Of a stretch of 41,495 nt of DNA, positions 27,235 to 34,451 are shown in pieces. This DNA comes from Candidatus Eiseniibacteriota bacterium (GTDB lineage: Bacteria > Eisenbacteria > RBG-16-71-46). The notes beneath the pieces were generated by a model, which was not told where the DNA came from, made no database searches, and saw only the letters and a program-made list of their open reading frames with translations. Within the stretch, counting starts at the first letter, position 1. Every line of letters begins with the position of its first letter. The stretch covers positions 1 through 41,495 of the forward strand of contig JACOSV010000037.1 in the NCBI GenBank assembly GCA_016178725.1, in the 5' to 3' direction. A program made the position numbers and the translations under genes.

Positions 27235-28151
27235 CGGAATCTTCCCGCGGCGCGCGCGATCAGCACCGTCGCGAGCACGGCGAATCCCACCACGACGTTG
27301 ACCTTGAAGAACGCGAGATGCACGTCGTCGGCCCAGCGTTGCTCGAGATAGAGGAGCACGCCGGTCACCGTGAGCCCGGCGATCACCGCCGGGAACGCCC
27401 AGTCGGGGAGCAACGGCGAGAGCAGCAGCAGCGCGCCCGTCGCGCACGCGAGGCACAGGAACGCGACGAAGTGCAGCGCCGCCGCGACGCGCAGCGCGCC
27501 GTCGCGCCCGAGCCACACGACCATCGAGCGCAGACGGTGGAGCCGGTCGAAGTCCTCGTCGAGCGTCGCGTAGATGATGTCGAAGCCGCTCACCCAGCAG
27601 AGCGCGAACGCCGCGAGCCACCACGCCGCGGCGGAATGCGCGAGGTCGGGGTGCGCGGCCGCGAAGCCGGCGAGCGGCGCGAGCGCGAGCGCCGTCCCGA
27701 CGCCGATGTGGCAGAGCGGCGTCCAGCGCTTGAGGTAGGGATAGAGCGTGAACACCGCGAGCGGGATCGCCGCGACGCGCAGGAACCAGGGCCCGAGCGC
27801 GGCGCAGGCGACCACATAGAGGAGGGCGTTGCCGCCGAGCAGCGCCCAGCCCTCGATCACGCGCATGCGCCCGGCCGGCAGCTCGCGCGTGCGCGTGCGC
27901 GGGTTGAGCGCGTCGAGCCGGCGATCGATCAGGCGGTTGAGCACCATCGCCGCCGTGCGCGCGCCGACCGCCGCGAGCGCGATCCACATCCAGCGGAGCG
28001 GCGCGAGCGCCGGTCCGCGCGCCGAGAAGACGCCGGCGAGGATGAGCGGCAGCGAGAACAGCGTGTGTTCGAAGCGCACGAACGACGCGTAGGTGCGCAG
28101 GCGTCCGATCGGCGCGGCGGACGAGGCGGGCGGGGCGGACACGGTAGCCAT
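27231..28151 (-). CDS. ubiA: UbiA-family prenyltransferase (MqnP type)
   Basis: 306 residues with about eight or nine membrane helices. Motif one NRLIDRRLDALNPRT (Asn72, Asp76, Asp80) and motif two DIIYATLDEDFD bind the Mg-diphosphate of the prenyl donor. The family adds a polyprenyl chain to an aromatic acid; with futalosine genes in the window, 1,4-dihydroxy-6-naphthoate is the likely acceptor. Next in the operon are ubiX and ubiD. A promoter candidate lies 48-76 nt upstream. Confidence 0.93.
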   Translation of the reverse strand: MATVSAPPASSAAPIGRLRTYASFVRFEHTLFSLPLILAGVFSARGPALAPLRWMWIALAAVGARTAAMVLNRLIDRRLDALNPRTRTRELPAGRMRVIEGWALLGGNALLYVVACAALGPWFLRVAAIPLAVFTLYPYLKRWTPLCHIGVGTALALAPLAGFAAAHPDLAHSAAAWWLAAFALCWVSGFDIIYATLDEDFDRLHRLRSMVVWLGRDGALRVAAALHFVAFLCLACATGALLLLSPLLPDWAFPAVIAGLTVTGVLLYLEQRWADDVHLAFFKVNVVVGFAVLATVLIARAAGRFR

Positions 28152-28198
28152 GGGCGAGGGCGCGCGGGCCGAGGCGTCGGTCCCGGTCGCGGCGCGCG

Positions 28199-28227
28199 AG
28201 CCTAGCGGAGGCGTCGTGGGCCGACAA
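28199..28227 (-). promoter_or_regulatory. Promoter candidate for ubiA-ubiX-ubiD-psuG
   Basis: TTGTCG (28227-28222), 17 nt, TAGGCT (28204-28199) on the minus strand. The TAGxxT -10 form recurs in the promoter candidate of the GSDH-PKD gene. Confidence 0.4.
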
Positions 28228-28300
28228 ACTCCGGGGATCGGGCGCGGGCGTTACGCCGGCGGCGCGAGCGCAGGCCGCCGGCGGCGCGGACGCGCGAACG

Positions 28301-29824
28301 TCAGGCGGCGGCGCGGGCGCGCGCGATCGCGCCCGCGATCATCCGCCGATCGGGTTCGGTGAGCAGCACGAACTCGATCCCCACGCGCGCCTCGTCGCGC
28401 GCGGCGTCCACTTCGATCCACCGCACCTGGCCCGCGACGCGCAGCCCCGCGTCCGCGTCCGGCAGCGCCAGCTCGATCGCGACGATCGCATCGAGGAGCG
28501 CGCGGCCGCGCGCGCCGAGATCGCGGCGCGTGAAGCGCACGCCGAGGCCGGTGGTGGTGAGGTCGAACACATGGCCGTCGAGCGGCGTCGCGCGCGTGCC
28601 GGCGAGGCGCAGCATGGCGATACGGCTCGCGAACGACGCGGCAAGCCGCGGATGACGCCGGCGTTCGATCGGCTCGCCGACGCCGGCGAGCGGCGCCGCG
28701 AACGGATCCGGGCTCGGCGGGATGATGAGGCCGCCGCCCATCTCGACCGGTCCGGGGCGTTCGACCACCGGCTGGCCGCGCTTCTTCCGTGGCGCCGGGC
28801 GATCGGTGAGGTCGATCGTGCGCTCGCAATCGCGCGGCGCGTCCGGGCGCGAAGGCCGCGCGTCCGCACGCGCCGCGTCACGCGCCGCGTCACGGGCCGC
28901 GTCGCGCGCCGCGATCGGAAGCGCCCCGTGCTCGAGCCAATCGCCCTCGACCGGCGCGCGCGTTTCGGGCGCCGCGACGTCGAGCCGCGGCGGCTCGCCG
29001 GCGGGCGCGGCCGGCGCGGGCGGCGCGGGCGGCGCCTCGTCCATGTCCTCGCGGCGCGGCGGGTGCGAAGGGAGCAGCGCGCGCGCTTCGACGGTGATGC
29101 CGCCGTGCTCCGCGCCGGGCGTGCGCAGCGCGGCGAGCGCGCCGCGGATCCCCGCGACCAGCGCCGGATCGAGGCGCAGGCACTCGACCGGAAGCTCGGG
29201 CGTCATCGTGACGACGGCGCGGCGCGCGAGATCGGGATCCACGCGCACCGCGTCGCCCTCGGCGGCGAGCGCTTCGGCGCTCGCCCGGCCGTCGGGCAGT
29301 GCGAAGCTCCAGCGCAGCAGGCCGGCGATTATTTCCCACACCGTGTCGGCGTCGGCTTCGACCGTGCGCGTCTCGAGGCCGGGCGCTTCGAGCGCGGCCT
29401 CGCCGGCGAGGCGCTCGAACCAGGCGCGCGGCAGTTGGGCGAGCTGCGCATCGGTCCACGGCCGCGCGCGCGCGCCCGGCGCCGCGCCGAGCGCCGGAAG
29501 CCCGGACGCGCGCAGGTCGCGCTGCAACGCCGCCCAGCGGGCGGCCGCGGGCGCCGCGTTCGCGAGCTCGTCGATCCGGCGCTGGATGAAGATCGCGCGC
29601 AGCGTCGATCCGGCCGCGGTCGCGTGCGGCAGCAGCCGGCGATAATGAGCGAGCGCGGCGCGGCGGTTGCCGGTGCGCACGTAGAGCGAGGCGAGCATGC
29701 GCCGCGGGCCATCGGCGTGCGGCGTGACCTCGACCAGCGTGCGCACGCGACGCGCGCATTCGTCCCAGTCGCCGTCGCGATAGGCGGTGAGGACGCGCTC
29801 CAGCATGCGGCGGGTGGCGTGCAC
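28301..29824 (-). CDS. TPR-PilZ protein, possible c-di-GMP effector
   Basis: 507 residues from a GTG with GGAGG about 10 nt upstream; an ATG at 29806 is the alternative. N-terminal TPR-like helices (about 8-70: VLTAYRDGDWDECARRV, LYVRTGNRRAALAHYRRLL), a middle alpha/beta region, a Pro/Ala linker with an RDAARDAA repeat, and a C-terminal PilZ domain from about 405: RRRHPRL, then DLTTTGLGVRF, GQVRWI and VGIEFV. RxxxR and the D-x-T-x-x-G form follow the c-di-GMP-binding pattern with Thr in place of Ser. The frame stays open another 550 nt upstream, but that part is Arg-rich noise. Monocistronic; the leader is described separately. Confidence 0.85.
   Translation of the reverse strand: MHATRRMLERVLTAYRDGDWDECARRVRTLVEVTPHADGPRRMLASLYVRTGNRRAALAHYRRLLPHATAAGSTLRAIFIQRRIDELANAAPAAARWAALQRDLRASGLPALGAAPGARARPWTDAQLAQLPRAWFERLAGEAALEAPGLETRTVEADADTVWEIIAGLLRWSFALPDGRASAEALAAEGDAVRVDPDLARRAVVTMTPELPVECLRLDPALVAGIRGALAALRTPGAEHGGITVEARALLPSHPPRREDMDEAPPAPPAPAAPAGEPPRLDVAAPETRAPVEGDWLEHGALPIAARDAARDAARDAARADARPSRPDAPRDCERTIDLTDRPAPRKKRGQPVVERPGPVEMGGGLIIPPSPDPFAAPLAGVGEPIERRRHPRLAASFASRIAMLRLAGTRATPLDGHVFDLTTTGLGVRFTRRDLGARGRALLDAIVAIELALPDADAGLRVAGQVRWIEVDAARDEARVGIEFVLLTEPDRRMIAGAIARARAAA
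28869..28916 (-). repeat. Four 12-bp tandem repeats inside the PilZ gene linker
   Basis: Units start at 28869, 28881, 28893 and 28905 (base unit CGCGCCGCGTCA) and encode the RDAA repeat between the middle region and the PilZ domain. Confidence 0.9.
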
Positions 29825-30365
29825 CTTCGGGAGACCTCCACGAACGTCCGCGACAACGAGATCGACCGGCGCCGCCTCGGAGAGGCGGCGGGCTCTCGGA
29901 GTATCGGCGGTTCGCGGATGCGCCTTGATCGCGCCGCGGCCGTTCCCCGACCGACAAGGCAGCGGAGGTAGGTCCCCCTCGGCCAATCGGCCCCCGATTG
30001 CGATCAACCTCCGGGAACCCGGCCTGCCGCTCCTTGCCTGTCGTGGTCGAGACCTTTCGATCTCGGTGACCGGCCATCGCAATCGGCGGACCAGCACGCG
30101 CTGGATCGGCGACGCGGCGCCAAGTCGCGGTCGGCATTCACCCATCACGGTGCGACACCATCGCGCTCGGGCGGCACGCGACGAGCCCATGTGTCGACGT
30201 CGTTCGCACCGCGACGTGCCCGCGACGGACGATGACGCTGCGCGGCGCGCGCATCGGTCGCTGCGCACGCGGTGCGCGCGGCGACGACGACGTGGCCGGG
30301 CGGGGCCGGAAGGGCTTAGGCGACTCCGCGCACCCGGCCGTTCTGGAGGTGGCCGAAATCGCCTC
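29825..30365. other. Long gene-free stretch between the PilZ gene and the lexA promoter
   Basis: About 540 nt with open frames on both strands, but their translations are Arg-rich and show no family blocks. Apart from the candidate leader RNA (29952-30069) and the ribosome site of the PilZ gene, nothing was recognised. Confidence 0.6.
29952..30069 (-). ncRNA. Candidate structured leader RNA upstream of the PilZ gene
   Basis: On the minus strand: a hairpin CGAGAUC-GAAA-GGUCUCG (30065-30048) with GNRA tetraloop and one U.G pair that only works on this strand, extended by GGU/ACC around a 3-nt bulge; then a long-range stem joining 30043-30027 to 29965-29952 as helices of 5, 4 and 4 bp with an A bulge and a 4-nt AGGA bulge; inside it two perfect hairpins at 30022-30011 (4 bp) and 30000-29984 (7 bp). 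It ends about 130 nt before the GTG. No known riboswitch consensus was recognised. Confidence 0.35.
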
Positions 30366-30395
30366 TTGACGACCTGCACGCGTGTGCACTATTTT
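30366..30395 (+). promoter_or_regulatory. lexA promoter
   Basis: TTGACG (30366-30371), 18 nt, TATTTT (30390-30395). Transcription would start near 30402, giving a leader of about 40 nt that contains a perfect hairpin GGTCCG-TCA-CGGACC (30408-30422) and GGAGG before the ATG. Confidence 0.65.
30375..30388. promoter_or_regulatory. LexA operator (Fibrobacter-type box)
   Basis: TGCACGCGTGTGCA is a dyad TGCAC-N4-GTGCA lying in the promoter spacer, where a repressor would block polymerase. It fits exactly the TGCNC-N4-GTGCA form I recall for the Fibrobacter succinogenes LexA box. Confidence 0.7.
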
Positions 30396-30442
30396 CTGGA
30401 CGTGCCAGGTCCGTCACGGACCATCCGATGGAGGCGTGATCC

Positions 30443-31042
30443 ATGTTGAACGATCGAGCGCGGAAGATCCTCACGTTCATCCAGCGCTTCACGCGCGACA
30501 ACGGCTACCCGCCGACCATCCGCGAGATCGGCGAGGCGTTCGCGATCAGCTCGACCAACGGCGTGCGCTACTACCTGACGCTGCTGGAGAAGGGCGGGCA
30601 CCTGACGCGCAAGGGCGGGATCTCGCGCGGCATCGCGCCGTCGGCGCCGCTCGCGGGACCCGGCATTCCGATTCTGGGCCGCGTCGCGGCCGGGCAGCCG
30701 ATCTTCGCCGAGGAGAATCACGAGGGATCGCTCGAGCCGGGACAGATGTTCGGCGACGCCAAGAGCCTGTTCGCCCTGCGCGTGCGCGGCGACAGCATGA
30801 TCGGCGCGGGGATCCTCGCCGGCGATTACGTGGTCGTCCGCCATCAGGAGCGGGCGAACCCGAATGACATCATCGTCGCGCTGGTGGGCGACGAGGCCAC
30901 CGTGAAGTACTACCGGCCGCGGGCGGATTCGATCGAGCTGGTCGCGGCCAATCCGAAGTACGACCCGATCGTGGTCGCCGAGGAGTCCGACTTCCGGATC
31001 ATGGGGATCGTTCGGGGCGTCATCCGTACCGTCGGCAAGTAG
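30443..31042 (+). CDS. lexA: LexA repressor, SOS regulator
   Basis: 199 residues, usual length. Winged-helix DNA-binding part 1-65 (GYPPTIREIGEAFAISSTNG), self-cleavage site Ala83-Gly84 in GRVAAGQP, catalytic Ser118 in GDSMIGAG and Lys155 in ATVKYY. RecA filaments stimulate the cleavage and free SOS promoters. Own operator lies in the promoter and an intrinsic terminator 30 nt after the stop, so it is a single-gene unit. The ATG has GGAGG 9 nt upstream. The recognition helix differs from the E. coli protein, in line with a different operator. Confidence 0.97.
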   Translation: MLNDRARKILTFIQRFTRDNGYPPTIREIGEAFAISSTNGVRYYLTLLEKGGHLTRKGGISRGIAPSAPLAGPGIPILGRVAAGQPIFAEENHEGSLEPGQMFGDAKSLFALRVRGDSMIGAGILAGDYVVVRHQERANPNDIIVALVGDEATVKYYRPRADSIELVAANPKYDPIVVAEESDFRIMGIVRGVIRTVGK

Positions 31043-31071
31043 CCGCCGCCGACCATTGCGAAGCGCTCACC

Positions 31072-31097
31072 ACGGGGGATCCGTTCTCCCGTTTTTT
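31072..31097 (+). terminator. Rho-independent terminator of lexA
   Basis: ACGGGGGA (31072-31079) pairs with TCTCCCGT (31085-31092) through 8 bp including one G.T, with a 5-nt loop, and runs into six Ts (31092-31097). Confidence 0.85.
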
Positions 31098-31110
31098 CAG
31101 CACCGCGTAG

Positions 31111-31124
31111 TGCACATTTGTACA
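31111..31124. promoter_or_regulatory. Second LexA-box-like dyad, before the HUH protein gene
   Basis: TGCACATTTGTACA has TGCAC-N4-GTACA, one base off the lexA operator form, 23 nt before the GTG start and after the lexA terminator. It overlaps a possible -10 box TACAGT (31121-31126); no good -35 is seen. Confidence 0.45.
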
Positions 31125-31147
31125 GTCCGCCCCGCAGGAGGTTCGCC

Positions 31148-31606
31148 GTGAATCCCGCAATGGCCCCCGAGGTCAAAGCCGCGCTGTTCAGCCGCTGGGA
31201 ACCGGTCCATCGCAGCCAGCTCCACTACGTCGTCACCTGGCACACGCGGGGCCGGCGGCCGGTGCTCAAGGACCGCCACATCGCCGAGCTCGGGGCGATG
31301 ATCGAGGCCCTGTGCGAGGAGCGCGGAATCGCGCTGCTCGAGATCTCCGCGGCGCAGGATCACGTCCACGCGCTGTTCGGTTTGCGGCCGGCGCAGAACG
31401 TGGCCAGCGCCGTGCGCGAGCTGAAAGGCCATTCGGGCGTCGCGCTGATGGCGCGCTACCCGGAGCTGCGCGTCTGGCTCGGCGGGAATCTGGTGTGGGA
31501 CGAGCATTACACCGTCGGGACCGTGAGCCCGACACGGCTCAACAAGGTGCGCGCGCGGCTCCGCGCGCTCCACGGAGGTGACGACCTGCTCGCGGAAGCG
31601 AGCTAA
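31148..31606 (+). CDS. IS200/Y1-transposase-like HUH protein lacking the usual catalytic tyrosine
   Basis: 152 residues from a GTG with AGGAGG 6 nt upstream. It follows the Transposase_17 (Y1) plan: HYVVTWHTRGRRPVL at 26-40, metal motif DHVHALFGL with His72 and His74, ELKGHSGVALMARYP near 91-105, and NLVWDEHYTVGTVS before the last helix. In active relatives that last helix carries the nucleophilic Tyr, in a YIxxQ-like block; here it reads LNKVRARLRALH with no Tyr after residue 121, and Arg137 falls about where Tyr is expected. No tnpB gene or terminal hairpins adjoin. The dyad in front suggests LexA control. A domesticated single-strand DNA-binding protein is the simplest reading; a decayed transposase is the alternative. 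Confidence 0.8.
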   Translation: MNPAMAPEVKAALFSRWEPVHRSQLHYVVTWHTRGRRPVLKDRHIAELGAMIEALCEERGIALLEISAAQDHVHALFGLRPAQNVASAVRELKGHSGVALMARYPELRVWLGGNLVWDEHYTVGTVSPTRLNKVRARLRALHGGDDLLAEAS

Positions 31607-31611
31607 GACGT

Positions 31612-32472
31612 TCAGGGAAGACTCGCCGGGGCGCGCAGCGTGGCGAGGAGCGCGGCGCACAGGACGAGCGCCGCGCCCAGCCACTGCTGCGCGCGCAGAC
31701 CTTCCCCGAGGAGGATCGCGGCCGAGAGCACGGCGACGACCGGCTCGGTCGTCGCCAGCACGCCCGCTTCGCCGGGCGACAGACGGCGCAGCCCGGCCGA
31801 GAAGAGCGCGAACGGGACCAGCGTCGAGAAGATGCCGAGCGCGACGAACATGCTCCACAGCGTGCGGTCGTAACCGGCGGCGATGATCCGCGTCGGCGGC
31901 GTCACGCAGGCCCAGAAGATCCCGGCGACGAGAAACGTGTAGAAGAGCACCGTCTCGGGCGCGTAGCGCGCGAGCCCGCGCTTCGAATAGACGACGTAGA
32001 AGGCGAACGAGAGCGCCGAGCCGAATCCCGCGGCCCACCCGAGCGGCGAGGCGCCGAACGACGCGCGATCCACGCCGACGACGAGGCACGCGGTGCCGAC
32101 CAGCGCCGCGACCACGGCCAGCACCGCGCGGGCGCGCAGCGGCGCGCCGCGCAGCGTCTCGTATCCGACGATCAACGCCGGCGCGATGTACTGGATGAGG
32201 ATGGCGAGGCCGACGCCGAGCGATCCGATCGCGTAGTAGTACGTGCCCTGGACCGCGGCGACGCCGAACAGGCCGAGCACGACGAAGTAACCGAGATCCT
32301 CGCGGCGGATCCGCAGCGCCGCCGGTCGCCGCCACGCGAGCCACGGCGCGAGGATCGCGACCGAGATCGCAAGGCGCAGCTCGACCGCGACGAGCGGCGG
32401 CACGTGCCGGTCGTGGAACACGAACCGCGCGAGCGTCGCGGACGTGCCCCAGAAGAATGCCGCCGCCAGCAC
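31612..32472 (-). CDS. EamA/DMT-family exporter
   Basis: 286 residues with ten hydrophobic segments in two EamA halves: FFWGTSATLARFVF opens the first, SALSFAFYVVYSKRG opens the second, and GEAGVLATTEPVVAVLSAAILLGE is the characteristic block of helix 9. Such proteins export amino acids or other metabolites across the inner membrane; the substrate cannot be read. The GTG start lies 28 nt after the stop of the protease gene on the same strand; the frame extends upstream without another standard start. It ends 5 nt from the convergent HUH gene. Confidence 0.88.
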   Translation of the reverse strand: MLAAAFFWGTSATLARFVFHDRHVPPLVAVELRLAISVAILAPWLAWRRPAALRIRREDLGYFVVLGLFGVAAVQGTYYYAIGSLGVGLAILIQYIAPALIVGYETLRGAPLRARAVLAVVAALVGTACLVVGVDRASFGASPLGWAAGFGSALSFAFYVVYSKRGLARYAPETVLFYTFLVAGIFWACVTPPTRIIAAGYDRTLWSMFVALGIFSTLVPFALFSAGLRRLSPGEAGVLATTEPVVAVLSAAILLGEGLRAQQWLGAALVLCAALLATLRAPASLP

Positions 32473-32500
32473 CAGCAGGCGCCCGCGTGCGGGGCCGCGG

Positions 32501-33892
32501 CTAGAGGAGGCGTCGTCGGACGAGGCGATGGGTGCGCTCCACGGCGCCGCGGCGCATGACGATCGTGACCGTGCTGCCCGGCGGACCCTCCATGCGTCTC
32601 GCGAGGTCCATGAGATCCAGCGTGCGGCTCGGCGCGCCGTCGAGCGCCACGAGCTCGTCCTCGCGGCGGATGCCGGCGCGCGCGGCGGGCGATCCGGCCG
32701 CGACGCCGGTCACGATTGCCGCGCCGTCGCGGCGCTCGAGCTCGAGGCCGACGTGGCAGTATTCGTACGGACGCTCGTCGCGGTAGTGAGGAATCGGATC
32801 GAGCCACAGCACGCGGTGCGGGTAGTCGATCGCGACGCGAAAGTGCTTGAGGAACGAGTAGCCGAGCAGGCCGTGGATGGTGGTCCGCGTCACGCGCGAA
32901 AGCACACCTGAAAGATCGCTACGGATGAGCCCGACGTCGATGCCCGCGACGCGCGCGGCCGGGCGCGGCCGGCCGCGGCGCGCGATCCCCGCGATCTCGA
33001 GCGCGGGCACCATGCTCAAGCGCGCCTCGGCGGCGCCGATCAGCGTCGGCGCCGAGAGCCCGCGCAGCGTCGGCCACGCGCCGGCGTGGGCGATCACGCC
33101 CGAGACCGCCTCGTCGAAGAGCACCGTCTTCGTGGCGCCGGTGTCGACGAGGAGATTCAGCGCTCGGCTCCAGCGCGGCGGTCGCGGGTCGGCGACGCGG
33201 CCGCGGACCAGAATCTTCCCGTCGCCTGCGAGCGCGAAGCGCACCGCCACCGCACCCGGCGAGAGCGCGAAGCCGATCGCAGCGCGGGATCGGGCGGCGG
33301 CGTCGGCGTCGGACGAATCGTCCGCCGCCTCGTCGGCGACCTGCGTGTCCTCGCTCTCGCGCACCATCGGGACCAGCGTCGCGGTCTTCTCCCCGTAGTC
33401 GAGGACGACACAGCGGTCTTCGAGCGGCCGCTGTCCGAGCAGGCCGAGTACCGGACGGTCGGTGACACGCCGGATCACCGACCCGTCGATCGTCAGCACC
33501 GGCTGCACCTGATCGAGGCTCCAGTTACCGAGCGACATGCGCGGCAGCGGCGACGTGGCGAGATCCACGGCGTCCGCGCGCCCCGCCACCGCGGTGTCCA
33601 CGATCCCGAGGCCGGTGGCGAGCTCGCGATCGAGCGCGAGGAATCCGGCGCCGGTGTCGAGCACGAAGAGCCCGCTCGTGTCGCGGCCGCCCGCGCCCCG
33701 CACCGTCATTCGGAGCATGACCATGCCGTCGAGATTCTCGAGGCGCGCGATCTCGGTCCCGGCGGGCCAGGCGATGGCGGGTGCGGATTCCGAGCGGGCG
33801 GCGGGGGGCGTGACGGCGGCGAGCGAAATGATTGCAAATGCGAGCGATGCTCCGACGATCGTGAGCAGTGCGAGTCCGACCCGCCGCCGCAT
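32501..33892 (-). CDS. Membrane-anchored double retropepsin-like aspartyl protease with PDZ domain
   Basis: 463 residues. An N-terminal signal/anchor at about 5-27; a first aspartyl protease half with LFVLDTGAG (Asp79); a second with LLVDTGATKT (Asp near 248); GLLGYSFLKHF follows as the family's closing block; then a PDZ domain about 380-455 with GVAAGSPAARAGIRREDELVALDG. Retropepsins act as dimers, so two DTG halves in one chain make a pepsin-like pseudo-dimer. Location is periplasmic. Its ATG directly follows the bactofilin TAA with no gap. Substrate unknown; regulated proteolysis linked to bactofilin is inference from position. Confidence 0.85.
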   Translation of the reverse strand: MRRRVGLALLTIVGASLAFAIISLAAVTPPAARSESAPAIAWPAGTEIARLENLDGMVMLRMTVRGAGGRDTSGLFVLDTGAGFLALDRELATGLGIVDTAVAGRADAVDLATSPLPRMSLGNWSLDQVQPVLTIDGSVIRRVTDRPVLGLLGQRPLEDRCVVLDYGEKTATLVPMVRESEDTQVADEAADDSSDADAAARSRAAIGFALSPGAVAVRFALAGDGKILVRGRVADPRPPRWSRALNLLVDTGATKTVLFDEAVSGVIAHAGAWPTLRGLSAPTLIGAAEARLSMVPALEIAGIARRGRPRPAARVAGIDVGLIRSDLSGVLSRVTRTTIHGLLGYSFLKHFRVAIDYPHRVLWLDPIPHYRDERPYEYCHVGLELERRDGAAIVTGVAAGSPAARAGIRREDELVALDGAPSRTLDLMDLARRMEGPPGSTVTIVMRRGAVERTHRLVRRRLL

Positions 33893-34315
33893 TTAATCCC
33901 GCGCGTATTCCCGGGGCCGAGTGCGATCCGTGTCCAACTCCACCGCGTCCACGCCGTGCTCGAGCATCGTGCAGCGGCCCGTGTAGAAGACACCCTGCTC
34001 GATCACGACGCTCATCGCGGCGACATCACCTTCGACGCGTGCGCCGGACTTCATCTCGAGATTGCCGAGGGCGCGGATGTTGCCGTAGACGCGGCCCTCG
34101 ATCATCGCCTCCTTCACCTCGACATCGGACCGCATTACCCCGTGCTCGCCGATCTCGAGGCGCTCGCAGCGAAGGATGTCGCCCTCGAACTCGCCGTCGA
34201 TGCGCAGCGTCCCGCTCACCATCAGCGTGCCGCGGAAGTTGGCGCCGACACCAATCACGGTGTGCGCGGGCGGCGGCGCCTCGGGTGCCTGCGGGCGTGA
34301 CCGAAACTTCATCAT
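33893..34315 (-). CDS. Bactofilin
   Basis: 140 residues. A right-handed beta-helix polymer-forming protein (DUF583): HTVIGVGANFRGTLMVSGTLRIDGEFEGDI begins the repeating strands and IEGRVYGNI, LEMKSGARVEGDV continue them, flanked by short unstructured ends as in the family. Bactofilins polymerise at the membrane and organise cell shape, stalks or, with ParAB, chromosome positioning in Myxococcus. Here it sits directly beyond parB on the same strand, matching that association. AGGGAG precedes the ATG by 4 nt. The 136-nt gap to parB is locally AT-rich and holds a perfect AACGATCGTT palindrome (34404-34413). Confidence 0.93.
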   Translation of the reverse strand: MMKFRSRPQAPEAPPPAHTVIGVGANFRGTLMVSGTLRIDGEFEGDILRCERLEIGEHGVMRSDVEVKEAMIEGRVYGNIRALGNLEMKSGARVEGDVAAMSVVIEQGVFYTGRCTMLEHGVDAVELDTDRTRPREYARD

Positions 34316-34451
34316 CGGACTCCCTTCCCTGGCCCACGGCGCCCCGCGGGGCGGACCGGAGTCAGCGTGCGGGTCGCAGCCCGCGAGGTGCTCGGGTCAG
34401 ACGAACGATCGTTTTCCGCAATGAAATCTCGTATTCGACTGCAAAACAACG

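Noticed and set aside
29952..30069. c-di-GMP-I riboswitch
   Set aside because: The conserved internal blocks of that class are not found; only the GAAA-capped hairpin and the PilZ neighbour are reminiscent.
31148..31606. Complete IS200/IS605 insertion sequence or REP-associated RAYT gene
   Set aside because: No tnpB, no terminal hairpins or repeated REP palindromes nearby, and the catalytic Tyr seems missing.
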